A stretch of 64,000 bases of DNA, taken from assembly GCA_900168235.1 (NCBI GenBank), contig FUZG01000005.1, positions 124,001-188,000 on the forward strand, written 5' to 3'. Origin of the DNA: Lachnospiraceae bacterium. Lineage in GTDB: Bacteria; Bacillota; Clostridia; Lachnospirales; Lachnospiraceae. This document shows, piece by piece, positions 28,740-38,398 of the stretch; the stretch's first letter is position 1; each line of letters begins with the position of its first letter. The position numbers were made by a program, and so were the translations under genes. Below the pieces are notes generated by a model that saw only the letters and a list, made by a program, of their open reading frames with translations, searched no databases and was not told the origin of the DNA.

Positions 28740-29615
28740 ATGTGGAAAGCAGAAAACTGGAAAGATTATGAAGTACTGGATACATCCTCAGGCGAAAAGC
28801 TTGAGCGTTGGGGCGATTTTCTCTTGATCCGTCCTGATCCGCAGGTTATCTGGGATACCCCAAAGACAAACCGCGGATGGAAAAAGCCTAATGCACACTA
28901 TCACCGAAGCTCAAAGGGCGGCGGAAACTGGGAGTTTTTCGATCTTCCTCAGGAATGGTCCATTAATTACAAAACCCTTAAGTTTAACCTGAAGCCGTTC
29001 TCATTTAAGCATACGGGTCTGTTCCCTGAGCAGGCCGTGAACTGGGACTGGATGACTGAGCAGATCCAGAACGCTAAAAAGGCAGACCCCGGCAGGACGC
29101 CCGAAATCCTGAACCTCTTCGGATATACCGGTGGTGCTACTCTCGCATGTGCAGCAGCCGGCGCTCACGTGACTCACGTTGATGCATCCAAGGGCATGGT
29201 TCAGTGGGGTAAGGAAAACTCCAGACTCTCCAACATCCCCGAAACATCATTCCGCTGGCTTGTGGATGACTGCACAAAGCTCGTCGAGCGTGAGATTCGC
29301 CGCGGCCATCACTATGACGGAATCGTAATGGATCCGCCTTCCTATGGAAGAGGTCCGAAGGGCGAGATCTGGAAGATCGAAGAGCAGATCTATCCGCTTA
29401 TCCAGCTCGTTGAACAGCTTCTGTCCGACGATCCGCTCTTTGTCCTTGTTAATTCATATACTACAGGTCTTCAGCCTGCAGTCCTGACTTATATGCTCTC
29501 TACAGCCATTAAGTCAAAGCACGGCGGACATGTGGATGCAGACGAGATCGGTCTCCCTGTTAAGGATAACGGACTGGTTCTCCCCTGCGGTGCAAGCGGA
29601 CGCTGGCATAAATAA
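28740..29615 (+). CDS. Class I SAM-dependent methyltransferase, RlmI-like
   Basis: A 291-residue methyltransferase with motif I LNLFGYTGGATLACAAAG near residue 123, the acidic VDAS at the end of strand 2, and motif IV MDPPSYGRGPKGE near 197. These match the COG1092 group that methylates C5 of cytosine in 23S rRNA (RlmI), but the N-terminal PUA domain of RlmI is replaced by about 100 different residues, so the RNA target is uncertain. Ends convergently with hypE, sharing a terminator. Confidence 0.82.
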   Translation: MWKAENWKDYEVLDTSSGEKLERWGDFLLIRPDPQVIWDTPKTNRGWKKPNAHYHRSSKGGGNWEFFDLPQEWSINYKTLKFNLKPFSFKHTGLFPEQAVNWDWMTEQIQNAKKADPGRTPEILNLFGYTGGATLACAAAGAHVTHVDASKGMVQWGKENSRLSNIPETSFRWLVDDCTKLVEREIRRGHHYDGIVMDPPSYGRGPKGEIWKIEEQIYPLIQLVEQLLSDDPLFVLVNSYTTGLQPAVLTYMLSTAIKSKHGGHVDADEIGLPVKDNGLVLPCGASGRWHK

Positions 29616-29645
29616 TTTTCAAAATCTAATATTTTATTATAGAAG

Positions 29646-29690
29646 AAACTCCTGCGAGCACATCACACGATGCATCCGCAGGAGTTTTTA
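29646..29690. terminator. Bidirectional terminator
   Basis: AAACTCCTGCG pairs with CGCAGGAGTTT around a 20-base loop; both strands show a T run after the stem. It lies between the convergent methyltransferase gene and the hydrogenase operon (hypE stop at 29693). Confidence 0.85.
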
Positions 29691-29692
29691 TA

Positions 29693-30688
29693 TCAGCATA
29701 TTCTCGGCAAACCTTCTCCGTATAAAGGTCCTACAGTCCGAAGTCCGCCTATTTCTGTCCGAAGAACCAGTGCAGGCGAATCGGAATCTTCCATGACTTC
29801 GCCGATGCCCACGGCATTTTCGCCGTATTTACTGCTTCTCATGATCTCAAGCGCAGAATCCGCATCCTCAGGACTTACAACCACGATCATTTTTCCTTCA
29901 TTTCCCATATAAAGAACATCAAGTCCCAGTATCCCGCAGAAATCCTTCACAGTCGGGCTCACAGGAATAAAGCTCTCTTCCACACGGATTTCTTTTCCCG
30001 AGCTTTCTGCAAATTCATTCAGTACAGTGCCCAGTCCTCCGCGCGTCACATCACGCATGGCACGTATACCAAGTCCTGCCTCCATAAGAGCACGGGTCAT
30101 TTCGCCAAGGGGAGCGGCGTCACTTACAATATCATTTTCGATCCCGAGACGGCTTCCGAGGATTGCCACATGGTGATCTCCGAGATAACCGGACACGATT
30201 ATCCGGTCACCCGTCTTTATTTTTTCAGGTCCAAGGTCAATCCCTTCGGGAACAAAGCCCACACCTGCTGTATTAATGATAAGTCCGCCGATAGCGCCCT
30301 TTTCTACGACCTTTGTGTCTCCTGTGACCACCTGTACTCCTGCTTCTTCCGCAGTTTTCTGAAGTGATTCAACGATTTTTTCCAGATCTTCTGTGTCCAG
30401 TCCTTCTTCCAGCACAAAGCCTGCTGTCAGATACTTCGGAACTGCACCACTCATGAGCAGATCATTTACCGTCCCGCATACAGAGAGACGTCCGATATCT
30501 CCTCCCGGGAAAAATATAGGATTTACCACAAACGAATCTGTTGTCATGGCAAGTCTCGATGCCCCCGGAACCACCGCAGAGTCACCGAGCTTATCTAAAT
30601 ATTTATTTGAAAAATGTTTTGAAAAAACACCTGAGATCAGCTTAGATGTAGAATCTCCGCCTGATCCATGTGCCATTGTTATCTTCAT
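29693..30688 (-). CDS. hypE: Hydrogenase maturation protein HypE
   Basis: HypE takes the carbamoyl group from HypF on its C-terminal Cys and dehydrates it with ATP to a thiocyanate, the source of CN ligands. The 331 residues start with KITMAHGSGGDST and end in the required GLPRIC, so the acceptor Cys is present. The ATP-binding segment GDTKVVEKGA is visible near residue 125. Last gene of the ech-hyp operon. Confidence 0.96.
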   Translation of the reverse strand: MKITMAHGSGGDSTSKLISGVFSKHFSNKYLDKLGDSAVVPGASRLAMTTDSFVVNPIFFPGGDIGRLSVCGTVNDLLMSGAVPKYLTAGFVLEEGLDTEDLEKIVESLQKTAEEAGVQVVTGDTKVVEKGAIGGLIINTAGVGFVPEGIDLGPEKIKTGDRIIVSGYLGDHHVAILGSRLGIENDIVSDAAPLGEMTRALMEAGLGIRAMRDVTRGGLGTVLNEFAESSGKEIRVEESFIPVSPTVKDFCGILGLDVLYMGNEGKMIVVVSPEDADSALEIMRSSKYGENAVGIGEVMEDSDSPALVLRTEIGGLRTVGPLYGEGLPRIC

Positions 30689-30714
30689 TTAAGTCCCTCT
30701 CTATTGCTAAAAAT

Positions 30715-31794
30715 TCACGCCCTGCTTCGCGGCTGTGCCCCTGAGATAAATCTATTAAAGCAGGCGCCCTCCTGACTCACCATGCAGGCACCCTTCGGAT
30801 GCTCCGGTGTACATACCCTTCTAAAAAGCGGGCACTGCGTGCTGTCCTCTTCTCCGGTTATTATCTTTGAGCAGTGGCATCCATTGCTTTCGTGATCTGT
30901 ATCAAGTCCGCGGCTCCCTGCGTCGAACCGCTCATATTCAGGTCTGAGATACATTGCAGAGCCTGCGATGGTTCCCATTCCTCTCCAGATTCCGTCTCCG
31001 GCTTCAAAGTACTTGCTTACCTGCGCCCTGGCAGACAGATTTCCTTCGCGGGTCACCACATCACCATACAGATTTTTTACCACGCCTCTGCCCTTAAGCT
31101 TTACAAGAGCAAAAATCGCCGCCAAAATCTGCTTTGCCTCGAAATTAGACGCAACAAACGGCACTGCATGCTTCTCCGCTATATGTTCAAAAATTTGATA
31201 TCCCGAAACTGCGCACACATGTCCCGGCGCTATATAGCCGTCAACCGCAGGTCTTTCAGAGCCATCCTCTGCCAAAACGGTTCCGGAACTCACCCAGTCA
31301 ACTACCGCAGGCATGGTTTTAAGCGAGGTCAGAATCTTTATATTACTGATTCCCCGCTCTTCTGCATTTGATAAAAGCATTGCATAAACAGGTGTCGTGG
31401 TCTCAAAGCCTACCGCTGCAAAAATATATGTGTGCTCTGCATCTTTTTCTGCCATATCCAGCATATCAAGAGGAGAATACGCCATTTCTATCCTTGCACC
31501 GAGAGCTTTTGCCTCTCCCATTGAGCGAACAGAGCCCGGAACCCGTATGAGATCCCCAAATGTGACCACCACATTTTCAGGTTCCATGGCAAGCTCTATC
31601 AGCTTATCGATATATGCTGTTACCGTCACACAGACCGGACATCCCGGCCCCGATATCATGTGGATCTGCGGGCTCAGCACCGAACGAATGCCGCTTTTTG
31701 CTATCGCAGCTGTGTGAGAACCGCATATTTCCATTATCCTGACTTCCGGACCGTCATAATTTTTCAGGAAATCCAGGATCTGACTATCATTCAT
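30715..31794 (-). CDS. hypD: Hydrogenase maturation protein HypD
   Basis: HypD is the iron-sulfur scaffold on which the Fe(CN)2CO unit is built together with HypC. The 359 residues contain MEICGSHTAAIAKSGI, SGPGCPVCVT (about 50-58) and the C-terminal Cys cluster (NGCHCSKIITGEEDSTQCP, C near 309-326) for the [4Fe-4S] cluster. The start overlaps the end of hypC by eight bases. Confidence 0.96.
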   Translation of the reverse strand: MNDSQILDFLKNYDGPEVRIMEICGSHTAAIAKSGIRSVLSPQIHMISGPGCPVCVTVTAYIDKLIELAMEPENVVVTFGDLIRVPGSVRSMGEAKALGARIEMAYSPLDMLDMAEKDAEHTYIFAAVGFETTTPVYAMLLSNAEERGISNIKILTSLKTMPAVVDWVSSGTVLAEDGSERPAVDGYIAPGHVCAVSGYQIFEHIAEKHAVPFVASNFEAKQILAAIFALVKLKGRGVVKNLYGDVVTREGNLSARAQVSKYFEAGDGIWRGMGTIAGSAMYLRPEYERFDAGSRGLDTDHESNGCHCSKIITGEEDSTQCPLFRRVCTPEHPKGACMVSQEGACFNRFISGAQPRSRA

Positions 31795-32005
31795 TCATTT
31801 CCTCGATTTCCCGGAAGAGATCTTCCATTATATCTGCCTCATTTTCATCAAGTTTCTGTATGATGCATCCTGCATGCACCAGCACCCGGTCTCCGGGCAC
31901 AGCATCAACCAGCCCGGCTTCAGCGTTCACACGATTTCCATTAAAATCCACTACCGCCGTATGACCTTTTACCTCTATCACTTTTCCGGGAAGTGCTACA
32001 CACAT
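31787..32005 (-). CDS. hypC: Hydrogenase assembly chaperone HypC
   Basis: A 72-residue chaperone beginning MCVALPGKVIEV; the N-terminal Cys2 that binds iron and the large subunit is present. The short acidic C-terminal extension (after about residue 60) is unremarkable. Followed directly by hypD, its partner. Confidence 0.96.
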   Translation of the reverse strand: MCVALPGKVIEVKGHTAVVDFNGNRVNAEAGLVDAVPGDRVLVHAGCIIQKLDENEADIMEDLFREIEEMNE

Positions 32006-32073
32006 AATAATACCTTTCTAAATCTAATACGCAGAAAAGGACCGCCGATACCGACAGTCCTCCGCAATATCTC

Positions 32074-32538
32074 TTACTCTGCCGAAGCCTTTGCAGCAGC
32101 CTCAGCCTCCGCTTTTTTCTTTGCTTCCATCGCAGCCTTTGCCGCCGCTGCGCGTTCTGCCGCAGCTTTTGCCTGAGCCGCAAGAGCCTCTTTCTGAGAA
32201 TCCGACAGATCAAATGTCTTTGATATCTTTTCCTCTCCGGGCTCCTGATACTTTCTGCCCATGGAAAGAGACTTCTTCGGACAGCCATCCACACAGCATC
32301 TGCACTGTATGCAGGAAAAAGGACGGATAGTCCATGTCTGTTCTTTTTTATCTACCGTTATCGCGCCTGTCGGGCATTTCATCTGGCAGAGACCGCAGAG
32401 GATACATTTATCCATGTCATTTTCAACATGTCCTCTGGTCCTCTCCTTGAAATCCGCAGGCTCAAAAGGATATTTTGTAGTAGCAGGCTTGGAAAAAAGA
32501 TTTTTCAGCGCCCGCCCTGTATAGTTTAACGCACTCAT
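32074..32538 (-). CDS. echF: Ech hydrogenase ferredoxin-like subunit
   Basis: The 154-residue polyferredoxin subunit passes electrons between ferredoxin and the small subunit (NuoI-like). Two [4Fe-4S] motifs are visible: CILCGLCQMKCP near 44 and CIQCRCCVDGCP near 75. Beyond about residue 110 the protein carries an unusual Ala/Lys/Glu-rich helix (KAAAERAAAAKAAMEAKKKA), likely a single alpha helix, which is not part of the family core. Confidence 0.9.
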   Translation of the reverse strand: MSALNYTGRALKNLFSKPATTKYPFEPADFKERTRGHVENDMDKCILCGLCQMKCPTGAITVDKKEQTWTIRPFSCIQCRCCVDGCPKKSLSMGRKYQEPGEEKISKTFDLSDSQKEALAAQAKAAAERAAAAKAAMEAKKKAEAEAAAKASAE

Positions 32539-32569
32539 TCGTGACCTCCAATACGCAGTTACTGTAAAA

Positions 32570-33649
32570 TCAACGCTCCGTACAGCTGATGCAGGGATCT
32601 ATAGCCAGCACAAGTATCGGAACATCCGCAAGATCACAGCCCTGAAGGGTCTGGGTGAGCGCCGGAATATTCGCGAAGGTTGGAGTCCGCACCCTGAGTC
32701 TGTCGATAAATTTCTTTCCGCTCGCCTTTACATAGAAACAAGCCTCTCCGCGGGGCTGCTCGATCCTTGTCATATATTCGCCGTTGGGGAATCCCTTAAC
32801 AAGTGTCTCAACAGGACCATCGGGAATTTTTGTGATAGCCTGACGGATGATGCTGATAGACTGAAGGATCTCCATCGCGCGGACATAAGTCCTGCCGTAA
32901 GTATCGCAGTCATCGCTGGTCACAATATCAAATTCGATGTCGTCATATGCCGCGTAGCCAAGCTTTCTCGTGTCTCTTCTGACACCGCTTCCGCGAAGGT
33001 AAGGACCGCAGCATCCGAGGGCTTCCACCTGCTCCGGTGTCAGCACACCAACACCGCAGAGACGGGACTTAACTGCCCTGTCATTAAGGAAAGTGCGAAT
33101 TATGATCTCCAGATCCTTCTCTATCTCATCGATAGTCTTCAGGAAATCACTGAGCATCTCATTCGGAATGTCTCTCCGCATGCCGCCTATCTTTACGATA
33201 GAAAAAATAACTCTTCCTCCGGTAGCTGCTTCAAACATATCCAGAATTTTTTCACGGACTCTCCATGAATCCATGAAAAGGCTCTCAAATCCGAAAGCAT
33301 CCGCCATGAGTCCGAGCCACAGGATATGGCTGTGCATACGGGACATTTCAAAAAGGATGGTGCGCAGATAATCCGCTCTCTTCGGCACTTCAATGTCCAT
33401 GATATGCTCTACCGCATCGCAGTATCCGAAACCATGGCCAAAGGAACAGATTCCGCAGATACGCTCCGCAACATAGACCATCTCGTTAAAATCTTTTTTA
33501 TCGACCAGTTTCTCCAGTCCTCTATGAATAAATCCGATGGACGGGATCGCATCAACGACCTTTTCATCCTCCAGCACCAGATCAAGATGAATAGGTTCCG
33601 GAAGAACAGGATGCTGCGGACCGAAAGGAACAACGCTTCTATTTCCCAT
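32570..33649 (-). CDS. echE: Ech hydrogenase large (catalytic) subunit
   Basis: Carries the [NiFe] active site. Both metal-binding motifs are present in the 359 residues: ERICGICSFGHG near 62 and DPCISCTER at the very C terminus. The protein ends right after the second motif, so there is no peptide for a maturation protease to remove, as known for EchE/CooH-type subunits. NuoD-like; it lies between echD and echF in an uninterrupted operon. Confidence 0.95.
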   Translation of the reverse strand: MGNRSVVPFGPQHPVLPEPIHLDLVLEDEKVVDAIPSIGFIHRGLEKLVDKKDFNEMVYVAERICGICSFGHGFGYCDAVEHIMDIEVPKRADYLRTILFEMSRMHSHILWLGLMADAFGFESLFMDSWRVREKILDMFEAATGGRVIFSIVKIGGMRRDIPNEMLSDFLKTIDEIEKDLEIIIRTFLNDRAVKSRLCGVGVLTPEQVEALGCCGPYLRGSGVRRDTRKLGYAAYDDIEFDIVTSDDCDTYGRTYVRAMEILQSISIIRQAITKIPDGPVETLVKGFPNGEYMTRIEQPRGEACFYVKASGKKFIDRLRVRTPTFANIPALTQTLQGCDLADVPILVLAIDPCISCTER

Positions 33650-33654
33650 ATCTG

Positions 33655-34011
33655 TTACTTACCCTCCTCTTCCTTGTGCGCAAACGGTGCTTTCTCATTT
33701 GTGCGGTAAAGTCCGCCTCTGAAATCCAGCACCATATCACAAATCTCAAGACCGAAGAGGTCATGAATCTCATTTTCATAAAGCCATGCAGGTGAAAAAA
33801 TATGGCTTATCGACTGTACCGGCTTCTTTCCGTCTGTGTGAAACCGGAGATTCATCTCGTCGTAACCTTTTCCAAATGTATAAAGGATCTCGTATCCGCC
33901 CTCTTTCACTGTTGTGGCGCAGATCTGTATCAGGCGATAGCCCTCTGCACGGATAGCCTGAGTCTCATTAAGGAGGCTTTCTTCAGGAATTTCCTTTAAT
34001 TCTCTTTCCAT
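33655..34011 (-). CDS. echD: Ech hydrogenase subunit D (NuoC-like)
   Basis: A 118-residue NuoC-like peripheral subunit (LIQICATTVKEGGYEILYTF; FSPAWLYENEIHDLFGLEI). The ATG overlaps the echC stop by one base; five bases separate it from echE. Confidence 0.92.
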   Translation of the reverse strand: MERELKEIPEESLLNETQAIRAEGYRLIQICATTVKEGGYEILYTFGKGYDEMNLRFHTDGKKPVQSISHIFSPAWLYENEIHDLFGLEICDMVLDFRGGLYRTNEKAPFAHKEEEGK

Positions 34012-34487
34012 TACTTATCCTCCTTTTCAGGCTTCTTGCTGTAATGAACTTCGCAGGAAGCATGGTTCTTCATAGCTTCTCTCTTTTCATCAAGGAGCTT
34101 CACAGCCTTAACAACGCCGTCAATCAGCGCTTCCGGTCTCACAGCACATCCCGGTACATAAATATCAACAGGGATGACCGTATCAACTCCGCCATTTACA
34201 TTGTAGCACTCCTTGAAAATACCGCCGTCGCACGCACAGATCCCCGCCGCGATCACAACCTTCGGATCGGGCATCTGGGAATAAAGCTGCTTCACAACCA
34301 TCTTTGTCTGGTTATTTACACCGCCTGTAACCACCAGAATATCTGCATGCTTCGGATTACCTGTATTTATCACGCCGAATCGTTCCACATCATACCGCGG
34401 TGTGGTAGACGCCAGCACCTCTATATCACATCCATTGCAGCTCGATGCATCATAGTGCAGGAGCCACGGAGATTTTGACATTTTCAT
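34011..34487 (-). CDS. echC: Ech hydrogenase small subunit (NuoB-like)
   Basis: Electron-transfer subunit with one [4Fe-4S] cluster. The four Cys ligands are visible in the 158 residues: SSCNGCDIE near 17-20, GICACDGGIF near 84 and PGCAVRPE near 113. Pairs with EchE. Confidence 0.95.
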   Translation of the reverse strand: MKMSKSPWLLHYDASSCNGCDIEVLASTTPRYDVERFGVINTGNPKHADILVVTGGVNNQTKMVVKQLYSQMPDPKVVIAAGICACDGGIFKECYNVNGGVDTVIPVDIYVPGCAVRPEALIDGVVKAVKLLDEKREAMKNHASCEVHYSKKPEKEDK

Positions 34488-34527
34488 GATAACTGCCTTT
34501 CTTAAAAAACTTCCGTATTTTTATACT

Positions 34528-35412
34528 TTACTTACCTGCAATTTTCAGCATGGTAAGTATCAGGAAATTGCCTCCGCCAAGTATAAATGTCACTGCCCAT
34601 GTACTTGAGAGCATCACTTCCCACTTAACTCTGGGGAAAATATTGTCTGCGAGAAGTACAAAAAAGTACACAACGATGACAGCAACCACTGCAACTACGT
34701 AGCTTATAGGATTTTTACATATAAAGAAAAGTCCGGCGATCGCAAGCATCTGCACTGATGCATAAAGCTCGCCAAGCTCCTGCAGACCGTAAATATTTCC
34801 CGCAAGATCCTGTGTGAGTCCCTTTACCATCTCCTGATGAGCATGGTGGGAAGTTGCCAGATCAAACGGTGACTTCCTGAAAATGATCAGCAGGCAGAAA
34901 CAGAATCCAAGGAAGATTCCCGGCGCACGTACTATCGCAGGCACGTCCTGATTGATAACATCAGAAACATTGAAGCTTCCGCATACCATATAAAATCCGA
35001 TGGCAGTGAGAAGTGTCATAGGCTCGTAAGCCATAGTCTGCATAAATTCACGCTGGGCGCCCAGTGATGAATAGGGTGAATTTGCGCTGTATGCCGCAAG
35101 TATCAGGAACATGTCAGCAAGGGAATGTGCAAAAAATACCAGCAGGATATCTCCTCCTGCAAAGAAAATGCATCCCGTAAAAATCGTGAAAATTACAAAT
35201 CCCAGCACCAGAGCTGTCTGCATATTATTTACGACAATCGACTGCTTCTGGAACAATTTACAAAGATCATATACCGGCTGAAAAAATGACGGTCCCTTTC
35301 TATTCTGCATGCGGGCTGAAACCACGCGGTCATAGCCCTCAAAGGCAAGCCCCACGACCGGAGCCGCCACGAGATAGATCAGGATACTGACCAAAGCCAT
35401 TGTGATATTCAT
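34528..35412 (-). CDS. echB: Ech hydrogenase membrane subunit B (NuoH-like)
   Basis: A 294-residue membrane protein with about eight hydrophobic segments, related to NuoH; anchors the soluble arm and takes part in ion movement. GYDRVVSARMQNRKGPSFFQ and YEPMTLLTAIG are typical. Its ATG overlaps the echA stop by four bases (ATGA). Confidence 0.95.
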   Translation of the reverse strand: MNITMALVSILIYLVAAPVVGLAFEGYDRVVSARMQNRKGPSFFQPVYDLCKLFQKQSIVVNNMQTALVLGFVIFTIFTGCIFFAGGDILLVFFAHSLADMFLILAAYSANSPYSSLGAQREFMQTMAYEPMTLLTAIGFYMVCGSFNVSDVINQDVPAIVRAPGIFLGFCFCLLIIFRKSPFDLATSHHAHQEMVKGLTQDLAGNIYGLQELGELYASVQMLAIAGLFFICKNPISYVVAVVAVIVVYFFVLLADNIFPRVKWEVMLSSTWAVTFILGGGNFLILTMLKIAGK

Positions 35413-37340
35413 AATGCACCTCCCACTGCAACGATCATCATAATAGTAACTGCCGCTGCCGAAAGGTAAAGCGACGGATTCAGTATCTTTTTCTCACCAA
35501 ACCAGTCTTCCATATACCAGTTACTAAGATAAGAAGGACGGATGCCTCCCACGGAATCAATAAAATGACGGTCATCTCCGGCATTTACGCCTGACATGTA
35601 CGCCATGGTCATTTTTTCCTTTCTGTTCTTTATAAGAAGTGCCGCAAGAACAGGCATGAGACCGATCATTACGAGCATCATCAGCATGACACGGATATCG
35701 TTTTCACTGATGATAGTTCCTACAGTCTTTCCAAAAGACTGGGACAGCACCGGCTGAACAAATACAGAACCGATCATCGGGAAAAGCGTACAGAGCGCAA
35801 CGATCATAGCGGTCAGGCAGTACATTACGCGCCACTCGCTCTTATGGACCACATCGCGGTGTCTTTCTGACTGATGGAGCACCACATACAGCTTTCCGAG
35901 CCACTTGCCCCAGTAAAACATTGTTGTTGCCGAGCCAAATACAAGGAAGATAACAAGAGTCACATTATTTGAATCGATATAAGCCTTGAGCGCCGCCCAC
36001 TTTGCAACGAGCATACCAAAAGGCGCAAGGAACATACCGCAGATACCAACTGTCATGACGTAAGCCATCTTCGGGAACTTTACGATCATTCCGTGCATAT
36101 CCTCAACATCACGGCTTCCTGTAGCATTTTCAACAGCGCCGACTGCAAGGAACATAAGAGACTTTGAAACCGCATGGAAGAGAAGGAGCATAACTGCCGC
36201 CCATGTAGCCGCAGGCTGGCCGACTCCGGCGCATGCCGTGATAAGTCCGAGGTTTGAAATTGTAGAGTAAGCAAGCACTTTCTTTCCATCGCTCTGTGAT
36301 ATTGCAAGGAGTGATGCCGCAAAGAATGTGAAGCCGCCGATGGTCGTTATCATGATACCACCGAGATTTCCCTCGAAAAGAGGAGAAATACGGATAAGCA
36401 GATAAACTCCGGCTTTTACCATCGTTGCAGAGTGAAGTAGTGCTGATGAAGGCGTAGGTGCCACCATCGCACCGAGAAGCCATCTGGAAAACGGCATCTG
36501 TGCGCTCTTTGTGATAGCCGCAAGTGACAGAAATACCACAGGGATCACGATTCCTTCAGCCTTAGGTCCGAGCTCCACAAGCTCCGTGATACTGCCGACA
36601 TGCAGGCAAAGTGCACAATACATGATAGCGACCATAAAACCGCATCCGCCCAGAAGGTTCATCCACAATGCCCTAAATGAATTAGTGACTGCTTCCGGCT
36701 TACGGGTATATCCGATAAGGAGGAATGAGATCGTGCTCGTGATCTCCCAGAAGAAAAACATCCAAGACAACGCATCAGATGTGATCAGACCGTACATGGC
36801 TGTTAAGAACAAAAACAGAAGTGCCTGAAAGTGCTGAGATCTGTTTTCCACATCCTTATGATGGATGTGATAATCATGTAAATATCCTACTGCATATATA
36901 CTTATGAGTCCGCCGACGATACCTACTACCATGAACATCATGATCGTCAGATCGTCTATCTTCAGCATAGGCAGATTTTCTACTGCTTTATGCGTCACAT
37001 CAAGCCACAGCACCGGAAATGTTCCGAATGCAGAAAGCAGGATGCAGTACCACTTTCCATGCTTTACAGAAAGAACTGAGATAAGTAAGAAAAGAAATAC
37101 TTCTGCCGCCATAAATACATATGTACAAGTTTCTGTAACGGCAGATTCCGGCAGGAACCTCATGACTCCATTTTGACTTACTCCGTGTGTAAATGCCCAA
37201 ACGCAGAATACGATATCTGCGATCATCATTACGATACTTCCTGTGATCACGACAGCTCCACGGAGCTTTTCCTCGCGGATCATTGCCGTTACCACTGACA
37301 TCATCAGAGTGAAAAAGAAAAGAAACAATAATATCAGCAC
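35409..37340 (-). CDS. echA: Ech hydrogenase membrane subunit A (NuoL-like antiporter)
   Basis: A large antiporter-like membrane subunit that couples electron flow to H+ or Na+ transport; about 16 hydrophobic helices, with the conserved Lys-bearing segment KSAQMPFSRWLLGAMVAPTP and LLHSATMVKAGVYL. I place the start at the GTG at 37340 (643 residues), seven bases behind GGGAGG. The frame opens upstream to 37412, but that codon lies upstream of the -10 box at 37401-37406 and cannot be in the mRNA. First gene of the operon. Confidence 0.93.
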   Translation of the reverse strand: MLILLFLFFFTLMMSVVTAMIREEKLRGAVVITGSIVMMIADIVFCVWAFTHGVSQNGVMRFLPESAVTETCTYVFMAAEVFLFLLISVLSVKHGKWYCILLSAFGTFPVLWLDVTHKAVENLPMLKIDDLTIMMFMVVGIVGGLISIYAVGYLHDYHIHHKDVENRSQHFQALLFLFLTAMYGLITSDALSWMFFFWEITSTISFLLIGYTRKPEAVTNSFRALWMNLLGGCGFMVAIMYCALCLHVGSITELVELGPKAEGIVIPVVFLSLAAITKSAQMPFSRWLLGAMVAPTPSSALLHSATMVKAGVYLLIRISPLFEGNLGGIMITTIGGFTFFAASLLAISQSDGKKVLAYSTISNLGLITACAGVGQPAATWAAVMLLLFHAVSKSLMFLAVGAVENATGSRDVEDMHGMIVKFPKMAYVMTVGICGMFLAPFGMLVAKWAALKAYIDSNNVTLVIFLVFGSATTMFYWGKWLGKLYVVLHQSERHRDVVHKSEWRVMYCLTAMIVALCTLFPMIGSVFVQPVLSQSFGKTVGTIISENDIRVMLMMLVMIGLMPVLAALLIKNRKEKMTMAYMSGVNAGDDRHFIDSVGGIRPSYLSNWYMEDWFGEKKILNPSLYLSAAAVTIMMIVAVGGAL

Positions 37341-37400
37341 AACCCTACCTCCCAATACAGTGTAAACTGCACACTTTATCGCAAAACCGCGACTTCTCAA

Positions 37401-37429
37401 ACTATAGCACACCCGATTTTAGCTTTCAA
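37401..37429 (-). promoter_or_regulatory. Promoter of the ech-hyp operon
   Basis: Minus strand TTGAAA (37424-37429) and TATAGT (37401-37406), 17 bases apart, giving a leader of about 55 nt before the echA GTG. Confidence 0.7.
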
Positions 37430-37650
37430 GAAAACTCACGTATTTGCTGTTATTTTTTTGACACACTATAGTTTTTACGTCTGTCCGCACCACTATTGTA
37501 CATTTTAACGAAGAGTTTTTGTAGACTTTTCACAATATATTTTCCTCATTCAACGATGTTTGCACCGTTAATTCTGACAAAACCATGCCAAATGTCGTTT
37601 ATCAGCATGTATATCAAAAATTTGCACACTGAACTCAGACATTACAATTC

Positions 37651-37679
37651 TTGAATTTTGACAGATGTTCTTTTATGAT
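37651..37679 (+). promoter_or_regulatory. Promoter of the DUF2971-like gene
   Basis: TTGAAT (37651-37656) and TATGAT (37674-37679) with 17-base spacing, about 60 bases before the ATG at 37745. The rest of the 300-base divergent region is AT-rich and shows no reading frame. Confidence 0.6.
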
Positions 37680-37744
37680 AGAAATGCAAGTTGTTTTATC
37701 CGCACTGCCTGGTGCGGTATGTTTTCAGAGAGTTATGGGGAATT

Positions 37745-38380
37745 ATGAAAGAGTGGGAGTATGAACTTAGAAGCGACATCTTCTCGGCGTTTCTTGCGAA
37801 CAACAAGAACATGGCGTCCGCGTTGATGTGGGACCTTATCGGAAAAAAGAGCGGCGGGCTCTTCTATCGTTATCGTCCTCTTGATCTCGCCGAGCTCACA
37901 AGCCTCCGGTATGATCAGTTGTATTTTTGCCGCGCCATCCGTTTTGACAATCACGGCGACGGTATGATCCGCTTCAAAAGCTATGTAACGTGTTTTACTG
38001 ACAGAAAAAATTCACTGACGATGTGGAATGACTATGCAGACACCGCAAAGGGCATCTGCATGGAGTATTCTTATGACGATATTTCGACTTTTGCGCAGGA
38101 CAACAACCTTTTCTTCGCACCTGTCCGCTACACCGACAAGGAGCTTGAGATCACTGACAAGGTGAGCTCTGTTATGTCCATGATGAGCAAGCCAAAGGTT
38201 GACTCGGACGAATACGAGTGGCGCCTCTGGAAGATTGATTTTCATTCTACTGATATCGGAAAGATCATGGCGGGAATCCGCCCGAGAAAGATCTACATTG
38301 GAAGAAATGCCGATGACGATGAACTGATCCGCGAACTCCGTGAGATCGGTGAGGAGAAAGAGATCGAGATCATCGGCTGA
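37745..38380 (+). CDS. Compact DUF2971-like protein
   Basis: A 211-residue soluble protein. The segment YVTCFTDRKNSLTMWNDYAD with KGICMEYS (about 79-110) and DEYEWRLWKID (about 160) match the pattern of DUF2971 proteins (cysteine/serine-rich 'CFS..MW..YA' and a late 'E.EWR'). It is shorter than typical members (~250-300) and lacks most of the C-terminal part. The function of the family is unknown; some members occur near defence genes, but nothing around this gene supports that here. Start chosen at MKEWEYELR, with a modest GGGG upstream. Confidence 0.6.
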   Translation: MKEWEYELRSDIFSAFLANNKNMASALMWDLIGKKSGGLFYRYRPLDLAELTSLRYDQLYFCRAIRFDNHGDGMIRFKSYVTCFTDRKNSLTMWNDYADTAKGICMEYSYDDISTFAQDNNLFFAPVRYTDKELEITDKVSSVMSMMSKPKVDSDEYEWRLWKIDFHSTDIGKIMAGIRPRKIYIGRNADDDELIRELREIGEEKEIEIIG

Positions 38381-38398
38381 TACATTTTCAAATACGAC

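Noticed and set aside
37341-37412. N-terminal extension of EchA by 24 codons
   Set aside because: The -10 box at 37401-37406 lies inside it, so the extension would not be transcribed; the GTG at 37340 has a strong ribosome binding site.
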